Shown here: positions 9,058 to 16,053 of the stretch, in pieces
Layout of the letters: every line of letters begins with the position of its first letter
How positions within the stretch are numbered: the first letter of the stretch is position 1
DNA from: Fulvivirga kasyanovii
GTDB lineage: Bacteria; Bacteroidota; Bacteroidia; Cytophagales; Cyclobacteriaceae
Assembly: GCF_009711405.1 (NCBI RefSeq)
Contig: NZ_SMLW01000675.1
Coordinates: 1-64,000, forward strand
Length of the DNA: 64,000 nt
Reading direction: 5' to 3'
Notes under the pieces: generated by a model
Seen by the model: the letters and a program-made list of their open reading frames with translations, nothing else
Told to the model about the DNA's origin: nothing
The model's database searches: none
Made by a program: the position numbers and the translations under genes

Positions 9058-9090
9058 CCGGGGTTAAGCATGAAACCCCGGTGCCCTTTT
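9058..9090 (+). terminator. Hairpin terminator after the small membrane protein
   Basis: CCGGGGTT (9058-9065) and AACCCCGG (9074-9081) form a perfect 8-bp GC-rich stem with an 8-base loop; a short T run (9087-9090) follows after TGCCC. The T run is modest, so efficiency is uncertain. Confidence 0.6.
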
Positions 9091-9128
9091 CATGGTAACT
9101 GAACACCTGTACATCAAACGGTTCGAAA

Positions 9129-9152
9129 GTTTGCTACTGAAAACCAGCAAAC
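9129..9152 (-). terminator. Weak hairpin downstream of the AsmA-like gene
   Basis: On the - strand GTTTGCT and AGCAAAC pair over 7 bp with a 10-base loop, followed by TTTCG. It lies 22 bases past the stop of the - strand gene. The T run is short. Confidence 0.35.
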
Positions 9153-9174
9153 CCTGTTGCTACTTATTCTGGCT

Positions 9175-10869
9175 TTAATTGGTGTCGACGGTCTCCTCCG
9201 GAGCCTTGATGCCGGTGCTTGACCGGAAGCCTGTTAGCAGAGATTTCCACCAATAGTTGAAGATAGATTTCTTCTCATTCCTTTTAAATTCGATGCTGCC
9301 TATCCTGAAAGAGTCATTTTTTGTGTTGTTGGTTTTGACTACAAAGGTATTAGCTATAAAAGACTTAATGTTTTCTCCAAGACCTTTGCTGCGATTGGAT
9401 TCCTTATCCAGCGTATTAATTTTCAGATCTTCATAAGCAAACTTCATGGTGCCATTGGATTTCTCCAGGTTGTACTTGAATTCAAATTCCAGATCATTCA
9501 TATGACCCTTTTCAATCCTTACGAAGGCTACATCTTCCAGCATAGGGTTAAAAGTAGCAAGGTCAGCACTTTTCATTTTTCCGTTTACAGTGTATTGCCG
9601 ACCGTTATCCACCAAAGGAAAGGTAAAGGAAGCCTCCAGCAGAGTTTTGCCCATCACCATAGACCTGGCGTCCATATAAGCGGTATAATCACTTTTCTTT
9701 TGAATAGAATCCACATTGGTGAAGTTGTAAAAAGAGGCATAAAGCTCTTCGAAAGTAACCTTGCCTGGCCCTACGCCCTGCTTCACAAACTCCTGGTACT
9801 CCACTCGGCCTCGCTTTAGCTGTACAGTATCTATGGCCGTTTTTACTCCGAGCTTCGCTATAAACTGATGAAGAAGCTCTGTGTCAGGCTTTTGAGGAAA
9901 AGGCAGGCGTTTATCCCGAAAGATCACGGCATTAAAACCCTCAATGGTCGCCTTTTCTACATAATACATGCCATGGTCCAGCAGCAGGCCTATATCAATA
10001 CCACTGATTTTTATAGCTGGGTTGCCGATGTCAATCCAGTCTATTTCATGGTTGACCACATGCGCCAGTTTGTATTTATCATACCGGCTTTTTACACTTA
10101 TGGAATCTATTTGTAAGCTTCTCGTATCCAAATTGAAATTTACTTTTTTTACGGAAGTCGTGTAGAGGCTGTCGGGGAAAGCTATGTCAATGTCCGATAA
10201 ACCAAAGTCGAGTTTGTCCAGGTCCACATACTTAAATTCATGTTTTTTGGCAGAATCAGCCTTAAGGTTCCTGACGGACAGGTCAAATTTTCCTGTGATA
10301 AACTGATTGCTGCTGTCCCCCTTTTTGTTGCGGATGGAGAACGTACCATGATTGGATTCAAAAGATTTGATCAACAAGTCAGGGAGGTTAATAGATTGGG
10401 AGGTTTCCTCTTGATTTAAACTGTCAGCATCCAGTATCCGGGTAAAGACCAGGTGCGGGTTGTCAAGTTTTATTTTTCCTAGTTCTATTTGATTATTGAT
10501 CAGGTAAGTTACCACCCCAAGCCCATTGATTTTTAATTGATCAAATGTGAAGGTATAGTGGTTCTTCCCTTCTTTTTTAGTGATAGACACACTATCCAGA
10601 GTAGCTTTTCCGGAGAGGATGTTGACATCCAGCTTTTTGTAGGTTAGGTTTATGGGACTTTCCCTGAGGGAGTCCAGTTGTTTAGAGAGTTTTTCTTCTA
10701 CCCATGGATTAGCATATTCGAATAAAAGAAATGCACCAATTGTTAATATGGTTAACGTTATGGTGCCAGCTATGAGTATAAATTTTTTATTCAAAGTTTT
10801 ATCGTTTTTGGCTTTTAAAGGGTAAAATTCATGCCAATTTAAAAAACTGAATAACAGTAGATAAAACAA
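9175..10869 (-). CDS. AsmA-like periplasmic protein with N-terminal membrane anchor
   Basis: 564 residues. A membrane helix at about 29-50 (FILIAGTITLTILTIGAFLLFEY) is followed by a long beta-rich region with AsmA-type wording such as LDSVSI, GLGVVTYLINNQIELGKIKLDNPHLV and VNGKMKSADL. Such proteins span the periplasm and are thought to bind or move lipids; this one is not close to a named member I know. The N-terminal 20 residues before KNDKTLNKKF are odd and the real start may be a downstream TTG (codon 27), but the only ATG is at 10869. The gene diverges from the EEP gene, whose start is 48 bases away, so the two share a regulatory region. Confidence 0.6.
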   Translation of the reverse strand: MFYLLLFSFLNWHEFYPLKAKNDKTLNKKFILIAGTITLTILTIGAFLLFEYANPWVEEKLSKQLDSLRESPINLTYKKLDVNILSGKATLDSVSITKKEGKNHYTFTFDQLKINGLGVVTYLINNQIELGKIKLDNPHLVFTRILDADSLNQEETSQSINLPDLLIKSFESNHGTFSIRNKKGDSSNQFITGKFDLSVRNLKADSAKKHEFKYVDLDKLDFGLSDIDIAFPDSLYTTSVKKVNFNLDTRSLQIDSISVKSRYDKYKLAHVVNHEIDWIDIGNPAIKISGIDIGLLLDHGMYYVEKATIEGFNAVIFRDKRLPFPQKPDTELLHQFIAKLGVKTAIDTVQLKRGRVEYQEFVKQGVGPGKVTFEELYASFYNFTNVDSIQKKSDYTAYMDARSMVMGKTLLEASFTFPLVDNGRQYTVNGKMKSADLATFNPMLEDVAFVRIEKGHMNDLEFEFKYNLEKSNGTMKFAYEDLKINTLDKESNRSKGLGENIKSFIANTFVVKTNNTKNDSFRIGSIEFKRNEKKSIFNYWWKSLLTGFRSSTGIKAPEETVDTN

Positions 10870-10917
10870 TTATGTTATTAAAACTGTAGATAGTATTACA
10901 CAGAAATTAAAAAAGTT

Positions 10918-11970
10918 TTGGAACTAATTTTCACAAGCCTGGCGGTAGTTACCGTTGTGGCCTCCCTGGTAAAACTGATTAAAAGAGATGCTTGGTGGAT
11001 CCGGTTTTTTGACTTTCCCCAGGTACAGTTGGTGGTTATAGGGTTCATAGCCTTTGCCGGTCTCCTGTATAGCTGGGACCTGAGTGTGCTGACCCGTGAT
11101 ATATTGCTGGTCATGCTGTTAGGTATTATTGTATATCAGAGCGTTATTATTTTTCCCTACACCTTTGTGGCACGTAAAGAGTCGAGGAAGATCCATGGAG
11201 CGGCAGAAGAGGACCAGCTTAGCTTTATGATCGCCAATGTGTACATGTACAACCGTGACTATGGCAAGTGCCTGGAACTTATTAAGGCCAACAACCCGGA
11301 CCTGCTGCTCATGGTGGAGACAGACCATGCCTGGGAAGAAGCTATGAGAGAAATAGAAGGACAGTTTAAATGTCATGTAAAATATCCTCTGGACAACACC
11401 TATGGTATGTTGCTCTACTCTAAACTTGACCTTGTAAATCCAGAAGTGAAGTTTTTAGTTGAACCGGAGGTGCCATCTATTCACACCCACATCAGGTTGA
11501 GAAATGGTACCCTTACCAGACTCTATGCACTGCACCCCAAGCCGCCTAGCCCTACGGAAAATGATACCTCTACAGAGCGCGATGCCGAGCTGTACCTTGT
11601 AGCCAAAGAAATAAAGCATGTGAAGACACCTGTAATTGTGGCCGGAGATTTAAATGATGTGGCCTGGTCACACAGCACCCGCATGTTTCAGCGCATAAGC
11701 CGGATGCTTGACCCAAGAAAGGGTAGGGGATTTTTCAATACATTCCATGTCAAATACCCTGTATTCAGGTGGCCGCTTGACCATATCTTTCATAGCTCCG
11801 AGTTTGGCGTGGCATCCATCAAGCGTCTGCCCGACATAGGCTCCGACCATTTTCCTATGTTTATTGAATTGATATTTATCAACAATGGAAAGCAGGAGGA
11901 ACCTATGGTAGAACCTGTGGACGAAGAAGACATGGAGGAGGCCAATGAAAAGATAAGGGCCGCGTTGTAG
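10918..11970 (+). CDS. Membrane-anchored endonuclease/exonuclease/phosphatase (EEP) family protein
   Basis: 350 residues. Three N-terminal membrane helices (about 2-20, 36-52, 62-82) precede an EEP catalytic domain. The metal and catalytic residues are visible: N107 (ANVYMYN), E134 (MVETDH), H206 (ALHPKP), D244 and N246 (AGDLNDV), D288-H289 (PLDHIF) and D310-H311 (GSDHFP). The domain probably faces the periplasm and hydrolyses phosphodiesters or phosphomonoesters; the substrate is not shown. The frame has a stop codon at 10891-10893 and no ATG before the helices, so TTG at 10918 is the likely start. The C-terminal tail is acidic (VDEEDMEEANEK). It diverges from the AsmA-like gene. Confidence 0.85.
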   Translation: MELIFTSLAVVTVVASLVKLIKRDAWWIRFFDFPQVQLVVIGFIAFAGLLYSWDLSVLTRDILLVMLLGIIVYQSVIIFPYTFVARKESRKIHGAAEEDQLSFMIANVYMYNRDYGKCLELIKANNPDLLLMVETDHAWEEAMREIEGQFKCHVKYPLDNTYGMLLYSKLDLVNPEVKFLVEPEVPSIHTHIRLRNGTLTRLYALHPKPPSPTENDTSTERDAELYLVAKEIKHVKTPVIVAGDLNDVAWSHSTRMFQRISRMLDPRKGRGFFNTFHVKYPVFRWPLDHIFHSSEFGVASIKRLPDIGSDHFPMFIELIFINNGKQEEPMVEPVDEEDMEEANEKIRAAL

Positions 11971-12003
11971 GAAGTTAAAAAATTAATAACCTAACTAATC
12001 CTC

Positions 12004-12031
12004 CAAGGGTTCAAAACCCTTGAAGGGTTTT
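12004..12031. repeat. AAGGGTT palindromic repeat
   Basis: CAAGGGTT (12004-12011) pairs with AACCCTTG (12015-12022) around CAA, and a third AAGGGTTTT follows at 12023-12031. It lies 33 bases after the EEP gene. Similar AAGGGTT palindromes occur dispersed in Bacteroidota genomes and may act as terminators; the T run here is only four bases. The rest of 11971-12255 shows no gene. Confidence 0.45.
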
Positions 12032-12255
12032 AAAGTACACCTCTGCTAAAACAGTTCAAATTATTCATGACAATACATTGACAAATAATAAATTTGATTC
12101 TTGTAAGGGGTTTAAATGTTTCAGGGATTTTGATGAAATTCCAGATAGTAAAATGTATGGAGTTTCAGGGAACAGTTAATAGCCCCAAATGCAGTTGAAG
12201 ACCTGTCCGCCTTACTTTTACTTGAATTATAGATATCCCTAAATAAAATTTGTGC

Positions 12256-12835
12256 ATGTCAGACTACTATCTACTGAGAACCGACACATACCTGGATCAC
12301 GGGGTCACAGAGTGCCCGCCTTGCAGGTATGACACTGGCTTTCTGAGAGGAGTGGAGGTCCGGAAGCAAAGTTTACCACCCATGCATTTCCAGGTGGATT
12401 TCCAGAAAGATGAGGCCATGCCGCATTTTCTGGACTATACTGTACCTCTTGCCAGTCGCAGTTTTCTGAAAGTGCTGAAGAAAATCGGCATTGTCAACTT
12501 TCAGGCATTTCCGGCATTTGTCAGAAATGCAGAAACAGGACAGGAGTGGAACGATTATTATGCCTTTAACGTGATCGGCCTGTTAAAATGCGCAAACCTG
12601 GAAAGGTCAGATTACGATATATTGATGGGGGGGGGATGAAAACAACGGGATACTGCCTTTACTGGCTTTCCGAGAGATCGTACTGCACAGGCCTCTCCTG
12701 AACCATTTGCGGATGTTCAGGCTGGCAGAAAGTCCCTCTGAGCTGATCATTCATGAATCTGTAGTGAATGAGCTTGTTAAAGAGCGGCCTGATGAAGGCT
12801 GGGGGATAGAAATCGTAGATATGGAGATAGAATAA
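12256..12835 (+). pseudogene. Imm11/DUF1629-like immunity protein gene with frameshift at a nine-G run
   Basis: From the ATG at 12256 the frame runs through LLKCANLERSDYDILM and stops at 12639 just past a run of nine G (12627-12635). Removing one G joins it to a frame that continues to a stop at 12835 and encodes FREIVLHRPLLNHLRMFRLAES and SELIIHESVVNELVKE. The whole would be about 192 residues. The order (YYAFNVIGL, a D-x-x-x-S-like turn, then MFRL and a C-terminal strand) resembles Imm11/DUF1629 proteins, many of which neutralise polymorphic toxins. No toxin gene is beside it. The change could be a sequencing error, a dead gene or a phase-variable switch. A TTG at 12250 is an alternative start. 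Confidence 0.65.
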
Positions 12836-12939
12836 GGGACAGATATATCTATTCCTTCTCAAGATTTTCCCGGCTGAAGTTTTTCTTGGGCTGAGAGAAC
12901 AAATTCCTTCTGGGTTACCGAGGCCGGAAGCTTAAATAA

Positions 12940-13446
12940 TTACCGGTGGGTTTCGAAAAAGTTGAACCTGCAGTCAAAGTGCATGCAACTATAAATTTCG
13001 AGTAAGTGGCGTTCCACCGGTGAGGTTACCTCCATGAACAGCACCTTCATATTCATAATCATGCTTTTTGCTTTTTCCAGGTTAGGCGTTTGGTTTTTCT
13101 TGTTCAGGTATAAATCATTTTCCTTGGCCAGTTCCCAGGCCAGGTGCGCCTGGTACTTGGTATAACCTTTTACATGATAGCTCAGCCTGTTAATCACTTT
13201 TTCCGAAGTGCCTACATAGATCACCTCTCCATCATCTATGAAAGCATACACACCTTTGAAGTCAGAAAGTCTCCCTAACTTCTTGATGATGCTTTTTTCC
13301 CCCTGGCCCTTGCCAAAGAGGTCTTTAACCCTAAAGGCTTTGCCCATTAATGATTTAAAGACCTCAAGCTTTTTGGGCAGGTACTCTTGCGTATACTCTT
13401 CAAAAGTATGCTCAAAATTGTTCATGGTGGTAGTTGTGGTTATCAT
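12940..13446 (-). CDS. GIY-YIG nuclease family protein
   Basis: 168 residues with a central GIY-YIG core: GVYAFIDDGEVIYVGTSEKVINRLSYH (about 65-91) holds the two tyrosine strands, the glycine and an arginine of the active site. E144 (HLLEIYSC) and N158 (RFNFFETH) may be the metal-binding glutamate and the trailing asparagine. The N-terminal helix region (EYTQEYLPKKLEVFKSLMG) is not assigned. Stand-alone GIY-YIG proteins act in DNA repair or recombination, or have unknown roles. The start could be the ATG at 13446 or the methionine seven codons later (MNNFEHTF); the threonine run before it argues mildly for the later one. The small membrane protein gene at 13454 lies 7 bases upstream on the same strand. 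Confidence 0.8.
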   Translation of the reverse strand: MITTTTTMNNFEHTFEEYTQEYLPKKLEVFKSLMGKAFRVKDLFGKGQGEKSIIKKLGRLSDFKGVYAFIDDGEVIYVGTSEKVINRLSYHVKGYTKYQAHLAWELAKENDLYLNKKNQTPNLEKAKSMIMNMKVLFMEVTSPVERHLLEIYSCMHFDCRFNFFETHR

Positions 13447-13453
13447 AGCGTAT

Positions 13454-13606
13454 CTATAATCTTCGGCCTCTTATTAAACGGAAAAGTATGGCTATAACAG
13501 CAAAAATAAGTAGTATGTGAATAAGTGCTCCAAGGCTAAAAACAAAAGCACCCAGCAGCCAGCCTATGATCAGGATAACTGCTATTATGTATAATATATC
13601 GCTCAT
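13454..13606 (-). CDS. Lmo0937-family small membrane protein
   Basis: A 50-residue protein (MSDILYIIAVI...) with two close membrane helices and the C-terminal RLIRGRR motif typical of the lmo0937/DUF5670 family. The phrase LGALIHILLIFAVIAILFRLIRGRR matches that family well. I place the start at 13606 because known members begin here; an ATG at 13660 would add 18 residues unlike any member. It lies 7 bases before the GIY-YIG gene on the same strand. Function is unknown; in many bacteria the family is linked with stress response, by association only. Confidence 0.8.
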   Translation of the reverse strand: MSDILYIIAVILIIGWLLGAFVFSLGALIHILLIFAVIAILFRLIRGRRL

Positions 13607-13871
13607 CGTATCTTCAAATTTTAAGTTATTGTAAAAGTTGTATAGAAAAGGTTGTGCCATAGCATAATGTGGCCTTTATAAGACTTATAGGTATGGCTCT
13701 TCAGATACTTCTGAGAATTATGATACTCTCAAGCGTAGAATTTATTCCCCGTTTTTTGAAAAAAAATTGTAATATTAAACATACATATGTGCCCCAAACG
13801 CCATATTATACATTTTGCAATATTGGTATAGATTTTTCTGTCCAAGGAGAAAGACATAAGATGTAGGGATT

Positions 13872-14033
13872 ATGGTAGCACTAAAATTAATAGCGGCCGC
13901 TTTAATGGCATTTATAGTTTTCATGGGTACGGTATACGTACTTTCAAAACTGTTTTTTGAAAAAGTGGAAATTGATGACCATGTACCTGAGGGCAAAATA
14001 AGGACATCAAAATTTAAAATAATTAACGACTAG
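13872..14033 (+). CDS. Small membrane protein preceding the response regulators, 53 residues
   Basis: An ATG at 13872 gives 53 residues with one helix (ALKLIAAALMAFIVFMGTVYVLSKLFF) and a soluble tail (EKVEIDDHVPEGKIRTSKFKIIND). Its TAG stop is followed with no gap by the ATG of the receiver gene at 14034, a strong sign of translational coupling. No family is recognised. It may be a membrane partner for the downstream signalling proteins, but that is inference from position. The stretch 13607-13871 before it holds no other gene I can support. Confidence 0.55.
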   Translation: MVALKLIAAALMAFIVFMGTVYVLSKLFFEKVEIDDHVPEGKIRTSKFKIIND

Positions 14034-14405
14034 ATGAAAGAACAGATACTGGTGGTGGATGATGAGGTAGAAATATGTTTATTATTATCTGGTATGTTGA
14101 GGAAAATGGGTTTTGGGGCTGAGTACGCCCACAGCGTTTCCGAAGGAATCGATAAAATAGGTAAAAGAGAGTATGATGTTGTATTTCTGGACCTTAACCT
14201 GCCTGATGGACTCGGTTTTCATTTAATACCAAAAGTGAAAAAAGCTAACCCTCACTCTAAGGTAATAATTATCAGCGCTTATGACGGCAGTGTTGAAAGG
14301 CAACGGGCCATGTCGGAAGGCGCACATTTTTTTATTCCCAAACCTTTTAATAAAAAAATGATAGTAAATGCTCTCGAAGAATTGCATATACCACATTCTA
14401 CCTGA
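14034..14405 (+). CDS. Single-domain response regulator
   Basis: 123 residues, one receiver domain: D9-D10 and E11, phospho-acceptor D53 in FLDLNLP, S81 in the switch strand (IIISAYD), K103 in PKPF. There is no output domain. It abuts the small membrane protein gene and lies 36 bases before an NtrC-type regulator, with the kinase genes further down. Its receiver is of the NtrC/OmpR-like subtype rather than Rcp1-like, so it may compete with or relay to the following regulator. Assignment is firm; partner is inferred from order. Confidence 0.92.
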   Translation: MKEQILVVDDEVEICLLLSGMLRKMGFGAEYAHSVSEGIDKIGKREYDVVFLDLNLPDGLGFHLIPKVKKANPHSKVIIISAYDGSVERQRAMSEGAHFFIPKPFNKKMIVNALEELHIPHST

Positions 14406-14441
14406 TTATAAAAATTAAGATATAGATACAATAAAGATCCG

Positions 14442-15830
14442 ATGGAGAAAATACTGATTATTGACGACGACAATGATATTTGTCTACTATTGAATAAATT
14501 CCTGACGAAGAACAATTATGAAGTAGAGTATGTAAATACTGGTGAAGAAGCCATCAGGTTGCTTAAAAAGATGACTTTTGACCTGGTGATAAGTGACTAC
14601 AGGCTGCCCGATGAAGATGGTGTAAGCCTGCTGAGAAAAATCAAGATTATTAATCCGGATACAGCCGTAGTGATAATAACGGGCTATTCCGATGTACGCA
14701 TAGCCGTACAGACCTTAAAGCACGGGGCGTATGATTATGTAACCAAACCGTTATATCCTGATGAGATACTGGTAACGGTAAAAGAAGCTATAAAGCAGCA
14801 AAAGGAGCAGAAGCATGTAACCCAGACACCAACAAGCAACAGCAAGGGACGCTCCAAGGCGCAATCTAAAAAATATGTTACCGGCCGAAGCAGCCAGGCC
14901 GAGATCGTGCAGAAGCATATCGACCTGATAGCTCCTACAGATATGTCGGTGATCATAACTGGCGAAACCGGTACAGGGAAGGAGTTTGTTGCCAATGCCA
15001 TTCACAATAAAAGCCAGCGTAAAGACCAGCCTTTTATAGCCATTGATTGTGGAGCACTGCCAAAAGAACTTGCAGGAAGTGAACTTTTCGGGCATATGAA
15101 AGGGGCGTTTACAGGAGCACTCGCCGATAAGCAGGGAAGTTTTGAGCTGGCCAATGGAGGTACGCTTTTCCTCGATGAAATTGGGAACCTTACTTATGAA
15201 AACCAGATAAAGCTCCTACGTGTACTGCAGGAAAGAAAAATCAAGCGGTTAGGTGGTGTAAAAGATATCGATATTGATGTACGGGTAATCGCTGCTACCA
15301 ATGAAGACCTCAAAGAAACTGTCAGAAATGGTAAATTCAGGGAAGACCTTTATCATCGCCTCAACGAATTTAAAATAGAACTTTCTCCTTTGAGAGAGAG
15401 GAAAACAGATATACTCATTTTCGCTGAGCATTTTTTGCAATTAGCTAATAATCAGCTAAATAAAAATGTGGAGAGGTTCGAGCAGGAAGTTGAAGAAAAA
15501 CTTCGAAATTATTACTGGCATGGCAATTTGCGGGAACTGCAAAATGTGGTGAAGCGGTCTGTACTGTTGTGTCAGAGTGATAGCGTCAGCCTCGAATGCC
15601 TTCCCTCAGAGATCATTTCCCCGGACTATCTTTCATCTGCCCTGGTCTCCAACGATGCACAAACTGCAGATGTTACGAACCTGAAATCTGTTTCTGAAAA
15701 TGCTGAGCGAAGTGCCATCATCAGTGTTCTTGAAAAGACAGGCTATAACAAAACCAAAGCGGCAGAGGTGTTGAATATCGACCGTAAAACCCTGTATAAT
15801 AAATTAAAAGCCTATGACATTAACATATAG
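14442..15830 (+). CDS. NtrC-family sigma-54-dependent response regulator
   Basis: 462 residues in the classical order. Receiver 1-120 has D9-D10, D52 and K102. A low-complexity linker (TQTPTSNSKGRSKAQS) joins it to an AAA+ domain from about 147, with Walker A GETGTGKE (174-181), the sigma-54-contacting GAFTGA loop (221-226), Walker B LFLDE (242-246), and arginine-finger region REDLYHRL. The C-terminal Fis-type helix-turn-helix is TGYNKTKAAEVLNIDRKTLYNKL. It activates sigma-54 RNA polymerase when phosphorylated. A kinase partner may be the PAS-kinase genes downstream, which have their own promoter region (15831-16053). I found no convincing -24/-12 site in the window, so its targets are not visible. 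Confidence 0.96.
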   Translation: MEKILIIDDDNDICLLLNKFLTKNNYEVEYVNTGEEAIRLLKKMTFDLVISDYRLPDEDGVSLLRKIKIINPDTAVVIITGYSDVRIAVQTLKHGAYDYVTKPLYPDEILVTVKEAIKQQKEQKHVTQTPTSNSKGRSKAQSKKYVTGRSSQAEIVQKHIDLIAPTDMSVIITGETGTGKEFVANAIHNKSQRKDQPFIAIDCGALPKELAGSELFGHMKGAFTGALADKQGSFELANGGTLFLDEIGNLTYENQIKLLRVLQERKIKRLGGVKDIDIDVRVIAATNEDLKETVRNGKFREDLYHRLNEFKIELSPLRERKTDILIFAEHFLQLANNQLNKNVERFEQEVEEKLRNYYWHGNLRELQNVVKRSVLLCQSDSVSLECLPSEIISPDYLSSALVSNDAQTADVTNLKSVSENAERSAIISVLEKTGYNKTKAAEVLNIDRKTLYNKLKAYDINI

Positions 15831-15848
15831 TAAGTTATAGGCATGCAG

Positions 15849-15933
15849 ACTATGAAGGTTGCCAGAAAGTAACTAAATGTACCAAAAGACTAATCGCAGG
15901 TCTTGAATATAAGTCTGGAGATACCTTCATAGT
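15849..15933. repeat. Structured inverted repeat after the NtrC-type gene
   Basis: ACTATGAAGGT (15849-15859) and ACCTTCATAGT (15923-15933) are perfect 11-base inverted arms 63 bases apart. Inside them AAGAC (15886-15890) pairs with GTCTT (15900-15904). The right side contains AGTCTGGAGATACCTT, close to a stretch of the inverted-repeat element at 35137-35221. It could be a structured RNA, a terminator without a T run, or a small degenerate mobile repeat. Confidence 0.4.
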
Positions 15934-16015
15934 TTGTCGCTTAAAAATCAATGACAATAAAGCTGAATATACACTTTTTAAATCGCAGTTATTTTTTATT
16001 AACATGTGGAATAAA

Positions 16016-16031
16016 TTCTACACACGTAGAA
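16016..16031. promoter_or_regulatory. Palindrome TTCTAC-N4-GTAGAA before the histidine kinase
   Basis: Perfect 6-base inverted arms separated by ACAC, ending 22 bases before the kinase start codon at 16054. The position suits an operator. It is the arm-swapped relative of the palindrome at 766-781. Binding factor unknown. Confidence 0.3.
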
Positions 16032-16053
16032 AGATTACACAACCTATCCGCTA

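Noticed and set aside
13669-13866. A 65-codon open frame on + with GTG start
   Set aside because: It covers AT-rich spacer DNA, has no conserved pattern, and overlaps the promoter area of the gene at 13872.
15831-16053. Sigma-54 promoter for the kinase gene
   Set aside because: No GG-N10-GC element of the -24/-12 type was found with adequate match.
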